Below, one piece after another: positions 5,320 to 13,600 of a stretch of DNA of 31,177 nt. How positions within the stretch are numbered: position 1 is the stretch's first letter; every line of letters begins with the position of its first letter. Source of the stretch: a virus; IMG/VR virus record IMGVR_UViG_3300008267_000987, positions 1 to 31,177 of that record; one strand, given 5' to 3'. The notes beneath the pieces are model-generated. The model was not told the origin of the DNA, did no database searches, and saw only the letters and a list, made by a program, of their open reading frames with translations. A program made the position numbers and the translations under genes.

Positions 5320-7857
5320 ATGGCTATCGAGAAAGGTCTGTACCAAGCACCCATGGGCATCGAGGAAGATGAGGCTCCCGAGCTGGAGATTGATATTGTC
5401 AACCCAGAGATGGTGACACTTGATGATGGGTCTGTTGAGATCACAATTATTCCGGGCATGAAAGATGACGACGAGGATAGCGACATCCCGTTTGATGCGA
5501 ACTTAGCCGAGTATATGGACGACAGCGAGATCATGCAGCTTGCGGGTGATCTGATTGCTGAGTACGACAACGACTTGGCTTCACGTAAAGACTGGGAACA
5601 GGCTTACACAGACGGTATTAAGTTACTAGGTCTTAAGTACGAAGAGCGTACCGAGCCATGGCAAGGCGCGTGCGGCGTGCACTCACCACTGATTGCAGAA
5701 GCTGCTGTGCGCTTCCAAGCTGAAGCGATTATGGAAACGTTTCCAGCATCAGGCCCTGTCAAGACACAGATCATTGGTAAGATCACACCAGAAAATACTG
5801 ACGCTGCACAGCGCGTGCAAGACGACATGAACTACGAGCTCACGACGGTGATGAAAGAGTACCGCTCCGAGCACGAGAAGATGTTATGGAACCTGCCAAT
5901 CGCGGGTTCAGCATTCAAGAAGGTGTATTTCGACCCATCCCTTGGTCGTCAGGTATCTATATTTGTACCTGCAGAAGATGTCATTCTGCCCTACGGTACA
6001 AGCGAAATTAGTATGAGTGAGCGCGTGACACACCGTATGCGTAAGACGCATAACCAGTTGTTGAAACTACAAGAAAGTGGTTTCTACCGCGCGGATATTG
6101 ATATCCCTGAAGGCCCGGTTATGCAGCCTGACTCTATCCAGAAGGCTAAGGATGAAGAGACCGGGTTTAGCGCAACGTATGACGACCGCCCCCTCTTGCT
6201 TGAAATGCAGGTAGAGCTCGATATCCCCCAGTTCCGTATCAAGAACGCTAAGGGCGAGAAGACCGAAATCGCCCTGCCCTATGTCGTGACAATGCTCAAA
6301 GACACTAACGCGGTGTTGGCGATCCGACGTAACTGGGAACCAGATGGTGAAGATAGCTTCCCCGCGCACGTGTTGCAGAAAGAAGAGGATGACGAGGACT
6401 TTGATCCCAAGTCGCCACGCCAGTATTTTGTGCACTACCAGTACGTACCGGGCTTTGGTTCATACGGCTATGGTCTCATCCACCTGATTGGTAACAGCGC
6501 CAAGAGCGCGACATCTATTACTCGTCAGTTGGTCGATGCGGGTACGCTATCTAACTTGCCCGGTGGTATGAAGACTCGCGGCTTGCGCATCAAGGGCGAC
6601 GACACACCGATTTCACCCGGAGAATGGCGTGATGTAGATGTGAGCTCAGGTACCCTGCGCGACAACATGATGCCCCTGCCGTACAAAGAGCCAAGTCAAG
6701 TGTTGCTGGCACTGCGTGGCATTATTAGTGAAGAAGCTCAGAAGTTTTCTGCTGCTCCTGACATGAAAATTAGCGACATGTCGGCTAATGCCCCAGTGGG
6801 TACGACGCTTGCACTGATTGAGCGTAACTTGAAAGTGATGTCGGCTGTTCAAGCGCGTATGCACTTCAGTATGAAGCATGAGCTTCAACTCTTGGCAAGA
6901 CTGATCCGTGACTACGCTAAGCGTGAGTATGGATATCAACCCATCGAGGGTTCACGTCGTGACCGCAAGGCCGACTACGCCCTTGTTGAAGTTTTACCTG
7001 TTAGCGACCCGAACGCGTCCACTCTTGCACAACGCGTGGTGCAGTATCAGGCAGTGATCCAGCTCGCACAGATGGCTCCACAGATTTATAACTTGCCCAA
7101 GTTGCACCGCCAGATGTTGGAGGTGTTAAACATCAAGCAAGCCGACCAGCTCGTGCCGCTAGAAGATGACCAGAAGCCGACAGACCCAGTGTCAGAGAAC
7201 ATGAACATTCTCATGGGTAAACCGGTCAAAGCGTTTATCTACCAAGATCACGAGGCGCATATCCGCACTCATATGGCAGCAATGCAAGATCCCAAGATCG
7301 CACAAGTCATGGGGCAAAACCCGCAAGCGCAAATATTGATGCAGGCCGCGCAAGCGCACATCACCGAGCACGTCGCAATGGCGTATCGCCAGAAGATCGA
7401 GCAGCAACTTGGGGTGTCTCTACCAGAACCCGATGCAGAACTCCCACGCGCAGTCGAGTACCAGATGTCAGGACTGATCGCACAAGCTGCGGGTCAGCTC
7501 TTAGGTAAGAACCAAGCTGAAGCCCAAGCGGAACAGAACGCACAGACGCAGCAAGATCCGATTGTGCAGATGCAGCAAGCTGAACTCCAGATCAAGACTA
7601 AAGAAGTTGAGATTAAAGAGAAGCAGATGATGATCGACGCCGCTGCCCAAGCCGACAGATTGGCACTAGATCGTGAGAAGTTAAAAGCCGACCAAGAACG
7701 TGAAGGCTTAAAGCTTGGCCTTAAAGCTCAGGCTGATCAGCGCAAGATGCAAGCCGATCAAGAGCGCGAGGGGCTACGTATTGGAGTTGACATCGCTAAG
7801 ACTAAAGCTCAGATGGAGCAGGCTGCGCGAGATAACCAGAAAGGAGAAAGTAAATAA
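5320..7857 (+). CDS. Portal protein, large type
   Basis: The 845-aa product follows the large terminase by 10 bp, the usual place for the portal, which forms the dodecameric DNA channel and docks the terminase and adaptors. Residues 1-65 are very acidic. Residues 66-650 form the core, with WQGACGVHSPLIAEAAVRFQ and YGYGLIHLIGNSAKSAT segments typical of large podovirus-type portals. Residues 700-840 are Gln/Glu/Lys/Ala-rich with repeated ADQEREGL(K/R) units, a long coiled coil that could form a barrel inside the head as in P22. A weak AGG lies upstream. Its stop overlaps the next start (TAATG). Confidence 0.88.
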   Translation: MAIEKGLYQAPMGIEEDEAPELEIDIVNPEMVTLDDGSVEITIIPGMKDDDEDSDIPFDANLAEYMDDSEIMQLAGDLIAEYDNDLASRKDWEQAYTDGIKLLGLKYEERTEPWQGACGVHSPLIAEAAVRFQAEAIMETFPASGPVKTQIIGKITPENTDAAQRVQDDMNYELTTVMKEYRSEHEKMLWNLPIAGSAFKKVYFDPSLGRQVSIFVPAEDVILPYGTSEISMSERVTHRMRKTHNQLLKLQESGFYRADIDIPEGPVMQPDSIQKAKDEETGFSATYDDRPLLLEMQVELDIPQFRIKNAKGEKTEIALPYVVTMLKDTNAVLAIRRNWEPDGEDSFPAHVLQKEEDDEDFDPKSPRQYFVHYQYVPGFGSYGYGLIHLIGNSAKSATSITRQLVDAGTLSNLPGGMKTRGLRIKGDDTPISPGEWRDVDVSSGTLRDNMMPLPYKEPSQVLLALRGIISEEAQKFSAAPDMKISDMSANAPVGTTLALIERNLKVMSAVQARMHFSMKHELQLLARLIRDYAKREYGYQPIEGSRRDRKADYALVEVLPVSDPNASTLAQRVVQYQAVIQLAQMAPQIYNLPKLHRQMLEVLNIKQADQLVPLEDDQKPTDPVSENMNILMGKPVKAFIYQDHEAHIRTHMAAMQDPKIAQVMGQNPQAQILMQAAQAHITEHVAMAYRQKIEQQLGVSLPEPDAELPRAVEYQMSGLIAQAAGQLLGKNQAEAQAEQNAQTQQDPIVQMQQAELQIKTKEVEIKEKQMMIDAAAQADRLALDREKLKADQEREGLKLGLKAQADQRKMQADQEREGLRIGVDIAKTKAQMEQAARDNQKGESK

Positions 7858-8048
7858 TGGATGCATTTGACGTTCTACGTAAAAAAATTCGTGAACGCAT
7901 GAACGCCCTAGCCGACGATGTCGCAACCGGGCGCTGTACTGATTTTGGTTCCTACCAAAAACTCTGCGGAGTAATAGAGGGATTGGCTTACGCAGAGCGA
8001 GACCTGCTTGACCTCAAGCAAACAATGGAAGACCACGACAATGAGTGA
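7857..8048 (+). CDS. Unknown 63-aa head-operon protein
   Basis: This small acidic helical protein (MDAFDVLRKKIRERM) is translationally coupled to the portal by a TAATG overlap, with GGAG 13 bp upstream. It has heptad-like Leu/Ala spacing in residues 30-60 (EGLAYAERDLLDLKQTM), so it may be a coiled coil. No family motif is recognised. Placement between portal and co-chaperonin suggests a role in head assembly. That is inference. Confidence 0.7.
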   Translation: MDAFDVLRKKIRERMNALADDVATGRCTDFGSYQKLCGVIEGLAYAERDLLDLKQTMEDHDNE

Positions 8049-8457
8049 AATACTAATTGGCGCTAATCCTAACAATCCACAAATTGTTGGATCAGTAAAT
8101 CTTGAGGCATCCGCCGAAGAGAAAGCACGGCAACTCCCGCAACCTTCTGGGTACCACATCTTATGTGCACTACCCGAGATCGACAAAGAGTTTGAAAGTG
8201 GTATCGCTAAATCGGACGAAACACTTCGTTACGAAGAGCTACTTACTACAGTGCTGTTTGTTGTAGAGCTTGGCCCCGATTGCTATGCGGATAAAACTAA
8301 GTTTCCGTCTGGCCCTTGGTGCAAGAAAGGCGACTTCATTTTGGTTCGCCCGAACGCCGGTTCCCGATTGGTCATTCACGGTCGAGAGTTTCGCATGATT
8401 AACGACGACACCGTTGAGGGTACAGTATCTGATCCTCGTGGTATCCGTCGCAAATAA
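8041..8457 (+). CDS. GroES-like co-chaperonin (putative)
   Basis: I chose the ATG at 8041, which overlaps the previous stop by 8 bp, over the in-frame ATG at 8008. The 138-aa protein has the order expected of a Cpn10 fold. A beta strand (GYHILCALPEI, about 35-45) is followed by a flexible loop with a GI pair (EFESGIAKSDETLRYEE), like the GroEL-binding mobile loop. Then come VLFVVELGPD, a KKGDFILV strand and an acidic end (FRMINDDTVEGTV). Co-chaperonins cap GroEL and help fold capsid proteins, as T4 gp31 does. Its place between portal and scaffold fits. Sequence similarity to bacterial GroES is remote by eye. Confidence 0.6.
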   Translation: MSEILIGANPNNPQIVGSVNLEASAEEKARQLPQPSGYHILCALPEIDKEFESGIAKSDETLRYEELLTTVLFVVELGPDCYADKTKFPSGPWCKKGDFILVRPNAGSRLVIHGREFRMINDDTVEGTVSDPRGIRRK

Positions 8458-8467
8458 GGAGTAACTG

Positions 8468-9451
8468 ATGGCTAACCAAGAATATAAGTTTCCAGATGAG
8501 ATCGACGCTGATGAGTCCGCTGATCAGATAGAACTAGATCTAGAAACAGATGGTAAAGTTGAGATTGAGATTGTCGATGACACTCCCGCTCAAGACCGTA
8601 ACCGCAAGCCGCTCGATAGGGAAGTAGCTGATCCGACGGACGACGAGCTCAACGAGTACAGTGCCAAAGTCCAGAAACGGATGAAGGAACTTACTCACAA
8701 GAGCCACGATGAACGGCGTAAAGCTGAAGCCCTCGCGCGCGAGAAAACAGAACTCGAACGCGCTGCTAAAGCATTAGCTGACGAGAACCGTCGCTTACAA
8801 GAGTATGTACAGGTAGGGCAAAACGCCTATATAGACAAGTCTAAGTCCCTAGCGCAAATTGCTATGGATAACGCTAAGTCTAAGTTCAAGGCCGCGCTTG
8901 ATATTGGCGATACCGATGCCGCAACCGCTGCGCAACAAGAGATGATGTCCGCGCAGATGGAAATGGAGCAGGTAAATAATTTTAAGCCTACCCCCTTGCG
9001 CGAACCGGAACAACCTGCATATACTCAGGCATCACAACCTACACAAGCACCACAAACTACGTTAGACGACCGCAGTATTGACTGGGCTAGTCGAAATCCA
9101 TGGTTTGAGAGGCGCGGTGATGAGGATATGACAGGTTATGCGTACGGTGTGCATAACAAGCTAGTACGAGAGTATGGGCCTGAGTACACACGTACCGATG
9201 AGTATTTTACTAAAATCGACTCTGCAGTACGGAGAGCATTCCCCGAACGCTTTGATGACCTCGAAGACAACGCGGATGCTCAGCCTAGAAAGCAGAGCCG
9301 CCCGAAAACCGTTGTTGCTCCGGCGCAACGCTCAACGGCACCGAAAAAAATTCGGTTGTCGCTTACCCAACAGAACGTAGCCAAGCGGCTGGGTATCCCG
9401 CTTGAACTTTACGCTAAGAAACTTGCAGAATTGGAGAACTCAAATGGCTGA
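8468..9451 (+). CDS. Scaffolding protein (putative)
   Basis: The 327-aa protein lies between portal and capsid genes, with AAGGAG upstream. Its composition is that of an internal scaffold: an acidic N-terminus (1-50), a long charged coiled coil (about 65-165: EKTELERAAKALADENRRLQ), a Pro/Gln-rich linker (170-200), a Trp/Tyr-containing segment (WASRNPWFERRGD), and a basic C-terminal helical end (KKIRLSLTQQNVAKRLGI). Scaffolds guide coat assembly, and a basic C-terminal helix pair contacts coat in P22-type systems. No protease signature is seen. Confidence 0.8.
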   Translation: MANQEYKFPDEIDADESADQIELDLETDGKVEIEIVDDTPAQDRNRKPLDREVADPTDDELNEYSAKVQKRMKELTHKSHDERRKAEALAREKTELERAAKALADENRRLQEYVQVGQNAYIDKSKSLAQIAMDNAKSKFKAALDIGDTDAATAAQQEMMSAQMEMEQVNNFKPTPLREPEQPAYTQASQPTQAPQTTLDDRSIDWASRNPWFERRGDEDMTGYAYGVHNKLVREYGPEYTRTDEYFTKIDSAVRRAFPERFDDLEDNADAQPRKQSRPKTVVAPAQRSTAPKKIRLSLTQQNVAKRLGIPLELYAKKLAELENSNG

Positions 9452-9893
9452 AAATCGTATTCCACGTGACCTCGCGACCCGCGCTCAAGAAGCTCGCCCG
9501 ACTCACTGGCAACAACCGGAATTGCTTCCGGAACCCGATAAACAGCCCGGTTATGACTACCACTGGGTTCGTGTTGCAACATTAGGCCAAGCTGACCCCC
9601 GTAACCTCTCCGCTAAAATGCGCGAGGGTTGGGAGCCAGTAAAGCTTGAAGAGCAGCCCAAAATGCAATTATTAACAGACCCAAATAGCCGATTCAAAGA
9701 CAACGTTGAAATTGGCGGGTTATTGCTCTGCAAAACACCTTCTGACTTTGTTAAGCAACGCACAGATTACTATGCCAAGCAAACACAAGCTCAAACGGAC
9801 GCTGTAGACAACAACTTGATGCGCCAAAGCGATGCGAGGATGCCTATCTTTAAGGAAGGTAAATCTTCGACAAGTTTTGGTAAAGGTTCTTAA
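9444..9893 (+). CDS. Unknown 149-aa head-operon protein
   Basis: The start at 9444 (MAENRIPRDLATRAQE) has GGAG 8 bp upstream and overlaps the scaffold stop by 8 bp; an earlier in-frame ATG lacks a site. The protein is hydrophilic, with a Pro-rich N-terminus, a beta-rich middle (YHWVRVATLGQADPRNLSAK, GGLLLCKTP) and a C-terminal end with MPIFKEGKSSTSFGKG. This pattern resembles an uncharacterised protein often found between scaffold and coat in related phages, from memory. A virion or capsid-assembly role is inferred from position only. Confidence 0.65.
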   Translation: MAENRIPRDLATRAQEARPTHWQQPELLPEPDKQPGYDYHWVRVATLGQADPRNLSAKMREGWEPVKLEEQPKMQLLTDPNSRFKDNVEIGGLLLCKTPSDFVKQRTDYYAKQTQAQTDAVDNNLMRQSDARMPIFKEGKSSTSFGKGS

Positions 9894-9914
9894 ATTTAAT
9901 CTTCGGAGCTAAAT

Positions 9915-10535
9915 ATGGCTTACCCTACTATTGAAAAGCCTTACGGCTTTAAGCCGATCAATCTGATCGGTGGTCAGGTGTTCGCCGGTGCTACTCGTAA
10001 GATGCGTATTGCTAGTGCATATGCAACTTCGATTGGTTACGGTGATCTACTTATTCGTGCAACTGACGGTACTGTTGAGCGATCAGCAGCTACAACTACA
10101 AAACCCACTGGCGGCTTTGCTGGCGTGTTTCTTGGTTGTGAGTTCATTAACCCAAGTACTGGTCAACTGCAATTCCAGCAAAACTTTATTGGCGGCACAA
10201 CAGTGACTTCCGGCTACATTACAGCTTATGTCTGTGATGATCCAGATGCATTGTTCCAAGTCGCTGTAGTTTCTGGCACAACGGTCGTTACTGGCGTTCA
10301 ATATACTTCGGTTGGCAATAACGCTACCATCGTAAACAACACCACAATTACCAATGCTGGTAACTCACAGGTCGCACTCCTTGATTCGACTGCTGATACA
10401 GCTACGCTGACTATCCGCATCGTTGACGTTGTGCCTGATACCGCCTACATCTCTGGCGGCAACACGCTGTATCCTGAAGTGATCGTAAAGTTCAACTTCG
10501 GCATGCATGCTTACGACACCGCCGTTGGCGTTTAA
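9915..10535 (+). CDS. Structural protein upstream of capsid, possible decoration protein
   Basis: The 206-aa protein is almost all beta in composition, rich in Thr, Gly, Val and Asn, starting MAYPTIEKPYGFKPINLIGG. It has no enzyme motif. Directly preceding the coat gene, and coupled to it by 11 bp, it is likely an abundant capsid-associated protein such as a decoration or head-fiber protein. The upstream site is CGGAG. The function is inferred from composition and context. Confidence 0.6.
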   Translation: MAYPTIEKPYGFKPINLIGGQVFAGATRKMRIASAYATSIGYGDLLIRATDGTVERSAATTTKPTGGFAGVFLGCEFINPSTGQLQFQQNFIGGTTVTSGYITAYVCDDPDALFQVAVVSGTTVVTGVQYTSVGNNATIVNNTTITNAGNSQVALLDSTADTATLTIRIVDVVPDTAYISGGNTLYPEVIVKFNFGMHAYDTAVGV

Positions 10536-10546
10536 GGAGCATATAA

Positions 10547-11455
10547 ATGGCTATTTCACGCGCACAACTACTTAAAGAATTGCTTCCCGGCCTGAACGCA
10601 TTGTTCGGTTTGGAGTATGCAACTTACGGCGAACAGCACAAAGAGATCTACGAAACAGAGACCTCTGAGCGTTCCTTCGAAGAAGAGACCAAACTTTCTG
10701 GCTTCTCGGCTGCACCTGTTAAGAACGAAGGTTCTGCAATTGCATACGACAACGCTCAAGAAGCTTGGACTGCTCGCTACAACCACGAAACCATCGCTTT
10801 GGGCTTCTCGCTCACGGAAGAGGCAATCGAAGATAACCTGTATGACTCCTTGTCAGCTCGTTATACAAAGGCTCTCGCCCGCGCAATGGCATACACCAAG
10901 CAGGTTAAAGCTGCTGCTGTGTTGAACAACGGCTTCTCCGCATCCTACACGGGCGGTGACGGTGTTGCTCTTTTCAGTAATGCTCACCCTCTGGTTGGTG
11001 GTGGCACAAACAGCAACATTCCCAGCACAGCCGCTGACTTGAACGAGACTTCCTTGGAAGCCGCCGTTATTCAAATCGCTGCATGGACTGATGAACGTGG
11101 TCTGTTGATCGCCGCTAAGCCTGTCAAGTTGGTCATTCCTCCCGCACTCCAATTCGTTGCAACTCGTTTGCTCGAAACAGAATTGCGTGTTGGTACGGCT
11201 GATAACGACATCAACGCAATCAAGAACAACGGTTCGATCTCGGGTGGTTACACAGTTAACAACTTCTTGACCGACACCAATGCTTGGTTCTTGACGACTG
11301 ACGTGCCTAACGGTATGAAGCATTTTGTCCGTACTCCTATGAGCACAGGCATGGATGGTGATTTCGATACCGGTAACGTACGTTACAAGGCTCGCGAGCG
11401 TTATTCGTTCGGCTGGTCTGATCCCCTCGGCATGTACGGCTCTGCAGGCGCTTAA
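10547..11455 (+). CDS. Major capsid protein, Mu gpT-like
   Basis: The 302-aa product has the features of an HK97-fold coat protein of the Mu gpT-like group: an N-terminal helix (RAQLLKELLPGLNALFG), an E-loop-like charged stretch (ETETSERSFEEETKLSGF, 36-53), GFSLTEEAIEDNLYDSL (86-102) typical of the spine region, a VIPPALQFVATRLL segment (195-208), and a beta-rich C-terminus with YKARERYSFGWSDPLG. A strong AAGGAG site precedes it, and a strong terminator follows 32 bp after the stop, as expected for the most expressed late gene. Confidence 0.88.
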   Translation: MAISRAQLLKELLPGLNALFGLEYATYGEQHKEIYETETSERSFEEETKLSGFSAAPVKNEGSAIAYDNAQEAWTARYNHETIALGFSLTEEAIEDNLYDSLSARYTKALARAMAYTKQVKAAAVLNNGFSASYTGGDGVALFSNAHPLVGGGTNSNIPSTAADLNETSLEAAVIQIAAWTDERGLLIAAKPVKLVIPPALQFVATRLLETELRVGTADNDINAIKNNGSISGGYTVNNFLTDTNAWFLTTDVPNGMKHFVRTPMSTGMDGDFDTGNVRYKARERYSFGWSDPLGMYGSAGA

Positions 11456-11486
11456 GCCTTATAAATCAAGCACTTAGCTGATTTAG

Positions 11487-11511
11487 CCCCCGCCAAAAGC
11501 GGGGGTTTTTT
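11487..11511 (+). terminator. Rho-independent terminator after capsid gene
   Basis: CCCCCGC (11487-11493) and GCGGGGG (11499-11505) form a 7-bp GC stem around a CAAAA loop, followed by six T. It separates the head operon from the endonuclease insert. Confidence 0.92.
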
Positions 11512-11586
11512 ATTGTTATTTGTTAGCTTGGTGTGTTACCTGTATCGTAATTTAACCCGGTTATTTTCGTAAATAATAATAGGTAT

Positions 11587-11615
11587 TTGTAATTCTCCGT
11601 CCATAGTGTTATAGT
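11587..11615 (+). promoter_or_regulatory. Promoter of the homing endonuclease
   Basis: TTGTAA (11587-11592), a 17-bp spacer and TATAGT (11610-11615) match sigma70 at 4/6 and 5/6. The site is between the capsid terminator and the endonuclease start at 11641, so the insert can be expressed independently of late transcription. Confidence 0.55.
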
Positions 11616-11640
11616 TATTCCAACACTTAAGGAGAAACAC

Positions 11641-12393
11641 ATGTTTTACGTTTACGTATACCGAGATCCACGCCCTTCCAAAAACAACCAACCTGTCTAT
11701 GTAGGAAAAGGCACAGGTGATCGTGACATATCCCATTGGTCACGAGGTTCGCACAACAAACCATTCCAAGACTTTATAGCCCACCTAAAACGTCGAGGTT
11801 TGATTGCCCTATGTCAGCGAGTGTTTGAAACCGAAAATGAGAAAGAAGCCTTTACTAAAGAGGTGGAACTAATCCAACTATATGGGCGTCGAGATTTAAA
11901 TACGGGCACATTGTTTAACAGAACCGACGGCGGGGAAGGCGCATCTGGGTATATAAAAAGCGATACGGAAAAGCAAATTGACATAAATAATTCTTTACTA
12001 AACTGGCAAGACCCTAAATACCGTGCCAAAGTCGTCGATGCACAAAAATTTGTACAAGGAACACCTGAAGCGCGAGCGATGAAAGCTGAGAACAGCGTTG
12101 CTACGTGGACTGATCCAGTAGTCAGGACTAAACGCCAGATGGGGATAAAGAAAGGGCGTAGCACTGATGTATCCAAAGCCAAGACCAGTAAGCAGGCTAA
12201 GGCGCAATGGGCAAATCCAGAATACGCTGCTAAACAAACAGCAAACAATCAAGAAATCGCAAATCGAGCGGAGGTTAAGGCAGCAAAAGCTGCGGCTAGT
12301 AAAGCACTGTGGGCAGACCCTGTCTGGAAAGCCAAGATGTTGGAAGCAAGAGCTGCTAAAAAAGCAGCGAAACTCCTTGCACAGCAATCCTAA
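11641..12393 (+). CDS. GIY-YIG homing endonuclease with four W-x-[DN]-P repeats
   Basis: The 250-aa protein has an N-terminal GIY-YIG nuclease: YVYVY (3-7), PVYVGKGTGDRD (18-29) with the conserved Gly and R28, a catalytic-type Glu in EAFTKEVELI (E74), and FNRTDGGEG (92-100), common in Seg-type free-standing endonucleases. The C-terminal half carries four DNA-binding-like repeats: WQDP, WTDP, WANP and WADP at 122, 156, 190 and 224, exactly 34 residues apart. The tail is Ala/Lys-rich. Such enzymes cut a site in an uninvaded genome and copy themselves in. The site AAGGAGA is strong. It looks intact. Confidence 0.88.
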   Translation: MFYVYVYRDPRPSKNNQPVYVGKGTGDRDISHWSRGSHNKPFQDFIAHLKRRGLIALCQRVFETENEKEAFTKEVELIQLYGRRDLNTGTLFNRTDGGEGASGYIKSDTEKQIDINNSLLNWQDPKYRAKVVDAQKFVQGTPEARAMKAENSVATWTDPVVRTKRQMGIKKGRSTDVSKAKTSKQAKAQWANPEYAAKQTANNQEIANRAEVKAAKAAASKALWADPVWKAKMLEARAAKKAAKLLAQQS

Positions 12394-12425
12394 AAGAAGT
12401 ATAAATAAGCATCTGGGAACCTCCA

Positions 12426-12468
12426 GCTTTACTGACCGCCCCAGCGGACGATGCAGAGACAGTAAAGC
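12426..12468. other. Two-level stem-loop upstream of 12496 gene
   Basis: GCTTTACTG (12426-12434) pairs with CAGTAAAGC (12460-12468); inside, CCGC/GCGG (12436-12439, 12444-12447) forms a smaller hairpin with loop CCCA. There is no T-run, so it is probably not a terminator. It may be an mRNA 5' structure of the connector operon or part of the endonuclease insertion boundary. Confidence 0.6.
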
Positions 12469-12495
12469 GTAGTACTGCATATACAAGGAATTACT

Positions 12496-12798
12496 ATGGC
12501 CTCGACCACCTTCTCCGGCCCAGTCACATCGACAAACGGTTTTATCGGCAACATGACTGGCAACGTCACTGCCACAACCGTAACAGCCACTGGCGCTATT
12601 GCTGGTTTGACCCTTGCTGCTACTGGCACAGGCGGCGTTAAATTAGCTGTCCGTACACTTGCTTCTCTTCCCGCCGCCGCTGCTGGCAACGCTGGCACTA
12701 TTTACTTTGTCTCTGGTACATCCTCGGGCAGCACAATGGTGTTTTCAAACGGTTCAGCCAACATCGACCTCGTGACTGGCGTTGCTGTTATTGCCTAA
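12496..12798 (+). CDS. Small Thr/Gly/Ala-rich structural protein
   Basis: This 100-aa protein begins MASTTFSGPVTSTNGFIGN and is dominated by Thr, Gly, Ala and Val, with alternating beta-type strands (NVTATTVTATGAIAGLTL). That is the composition of a phage surface or fiber-base protein. A segment LPAAAAGNAGTIYFVSG resembles fiber or head-fiber repeats. GGAA lies 10 bp upstream. It opens the gene block downstream of the endonuclease insert. Assignment as a virion surface protein is inference. Confidence 0.6.
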   Translation: MASTTFSGPVTSTNGFIGNMTGNVTATTVTATGAIAGLTLAATGTGGVKLAVRTLASLPAAAAGNAGTIYFVSGTSSGSTMVFSNGSANIDLVTGVAVIA

Positions 12799-12823
12799 TC
12801 GCTCCAACTAAAAGGAGCCGAAC

Positions 12824-13111
12824 ATGGCTATGCAATATGATGTAAAAGCAACAAAAATCGCGGCTAGTACTACTGACGGCGCTGTCTTTGCGGGGCCTGC
12901 TCGTATTAAAGGAATTGTTATTTCTTTTTCGTCTAGCCCAGCAGTGCTTACCCTTAAAAATGGGGCTGCTGGCACCACAGTATTTTCGTATGATGCCGCA
13001 GGAACCGCCGGAACTTTTAACATCGTCATTCCCGGCGAAGGTATTCGTTGTGATAATGGTATTTACGCAACTACTACTGCCAGTATGATTGCAACGGTGT
13101 TCTATGGCTAA
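12824..13111 (+). CDS. Small beta-rich virion-type protein (95 aa)
   Basis: The protein starts MAMQYDVKATKIAAS and ends ATTTASMIATVFYG. It is a compact beta-sandwich-like sequence with a PGEGIRCDNGIYA motif. I recall similar short proteins in many marine and freshwater phages next to coat genes; the role is unknown. It has a strong AAGGAG site 8 bp upstream, and the next gene starts inside its stop region. Likely a structural or decoration component. Confidence 0.6.
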   Translation: MAMQYDVKATKIAASTTDGAVFAGPARIKGIVISFSSSPAVLTLKNGAAGTTVFSYDAAGTAGTFNIVIPGEGIRCDNGIYATTTASMIATVFYG

Positions 13112-13358
13112 AAAAACCCCCTCTTTAGCAGTCGGTCGTGGCGAAAAGCTTCCCGTCTCTAAGGGGGCTGGTTTAACTGCCAAAGGTCGTGCCAAGTACA
13201 ACGCTGCGACTGGGTCTAATCTAAAGGCTCCACAGCCCGAAGGTGGCCCACGTAAGAAGTCATTCTGCGCCCGCATGAGCGGTATGCCCGGCCCGATGAA
13301 GGACGAGAAAGGTCGTCCTACTCGCAAAGCCGCAAGCCTTAAACGATGGAAATGTTGA
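13104..13358 (+). CDS. Small basic protein with C-terminal Cys, 84 aa
   Basis: The ATG at 13104 (MAKKTPSLAVGRGEKLP) overlaps the previous stop by 8 bp. The protein is strongly basic and contains GAGLTAKGRAKYNAATGSN, GPRKKSFCARMSGMPGPM, KGRPTRKAAS and a WKC end. This motif order is familiar from uncharacterised proteins in many tailed phages, including cyanophages. The charge and small size suggest nucleic acid or virion binding. The function is unknown. Confidence 0.7.
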   Translation: MAKKTPSLAVGRGEKLPVSKGAGLTAKGRAKYNAATGSNLKAPQPEGGPRKKSFCARMSGMPGPMKDEKGRPTRKAASLKRWKC

Positions 13359-13359
13359 A

Positions 13360-13599
13360 ATGGAAGATCCCGTGCAAACAGCCCGTGAGTTAGCCACCCA
13401 CGCTAATGAAATCAAGCATATCCAGTCTGATATGGATCAAGTTCTTCAAGAGCTTAATGCTATGAAGACTACGATAGACGCTATTAACCAGAAGCTCGAT
13501 AAAGCTGAAGGCGGCTGGAAAACATTAATTTGGATTGGTAGTATCGCAACGACCGTAACGGGTGCTGTGGGTTTCGTAGTCGGATATTTCCGAGGTTGA
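13360..13599 (+). CDS. Coiled-coil protein with C-terminal membrane helix (79 aa)
   Basis: Residues 1-50 form a predicted amphipathic coiled coil (ANEIKHIQSDMDQVLQEL, then TIDAINQKLDKAE). Residues 53-76 are a hydrophobic helix (LIWIGSIATTVTGAVGFVVGYF) with a short basic end. This is the architecture of XhlA-like phage membrane proteins, some of which assist lysis. A canonical holin lies elsewhere (26701), so here it could be an accessory lysis or membrane protein. It follows the previous stop by 1 bp. Confidence 0.65.
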   Translation: MEDPVQTARELATHANEIKHIQSDMDQVLQELNAMKTTIDAINQKLDKAEGGWKTLIWIGSIATTVTGAVGFVVGYFRG

Positions 13600-13600
13600 T

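Noticed and set aside
11814-12248. 144-codon leftward frame in the homing endonuclease
   Set aside because: It is an antisense shadow of an intact rightward gene with clear motifs.
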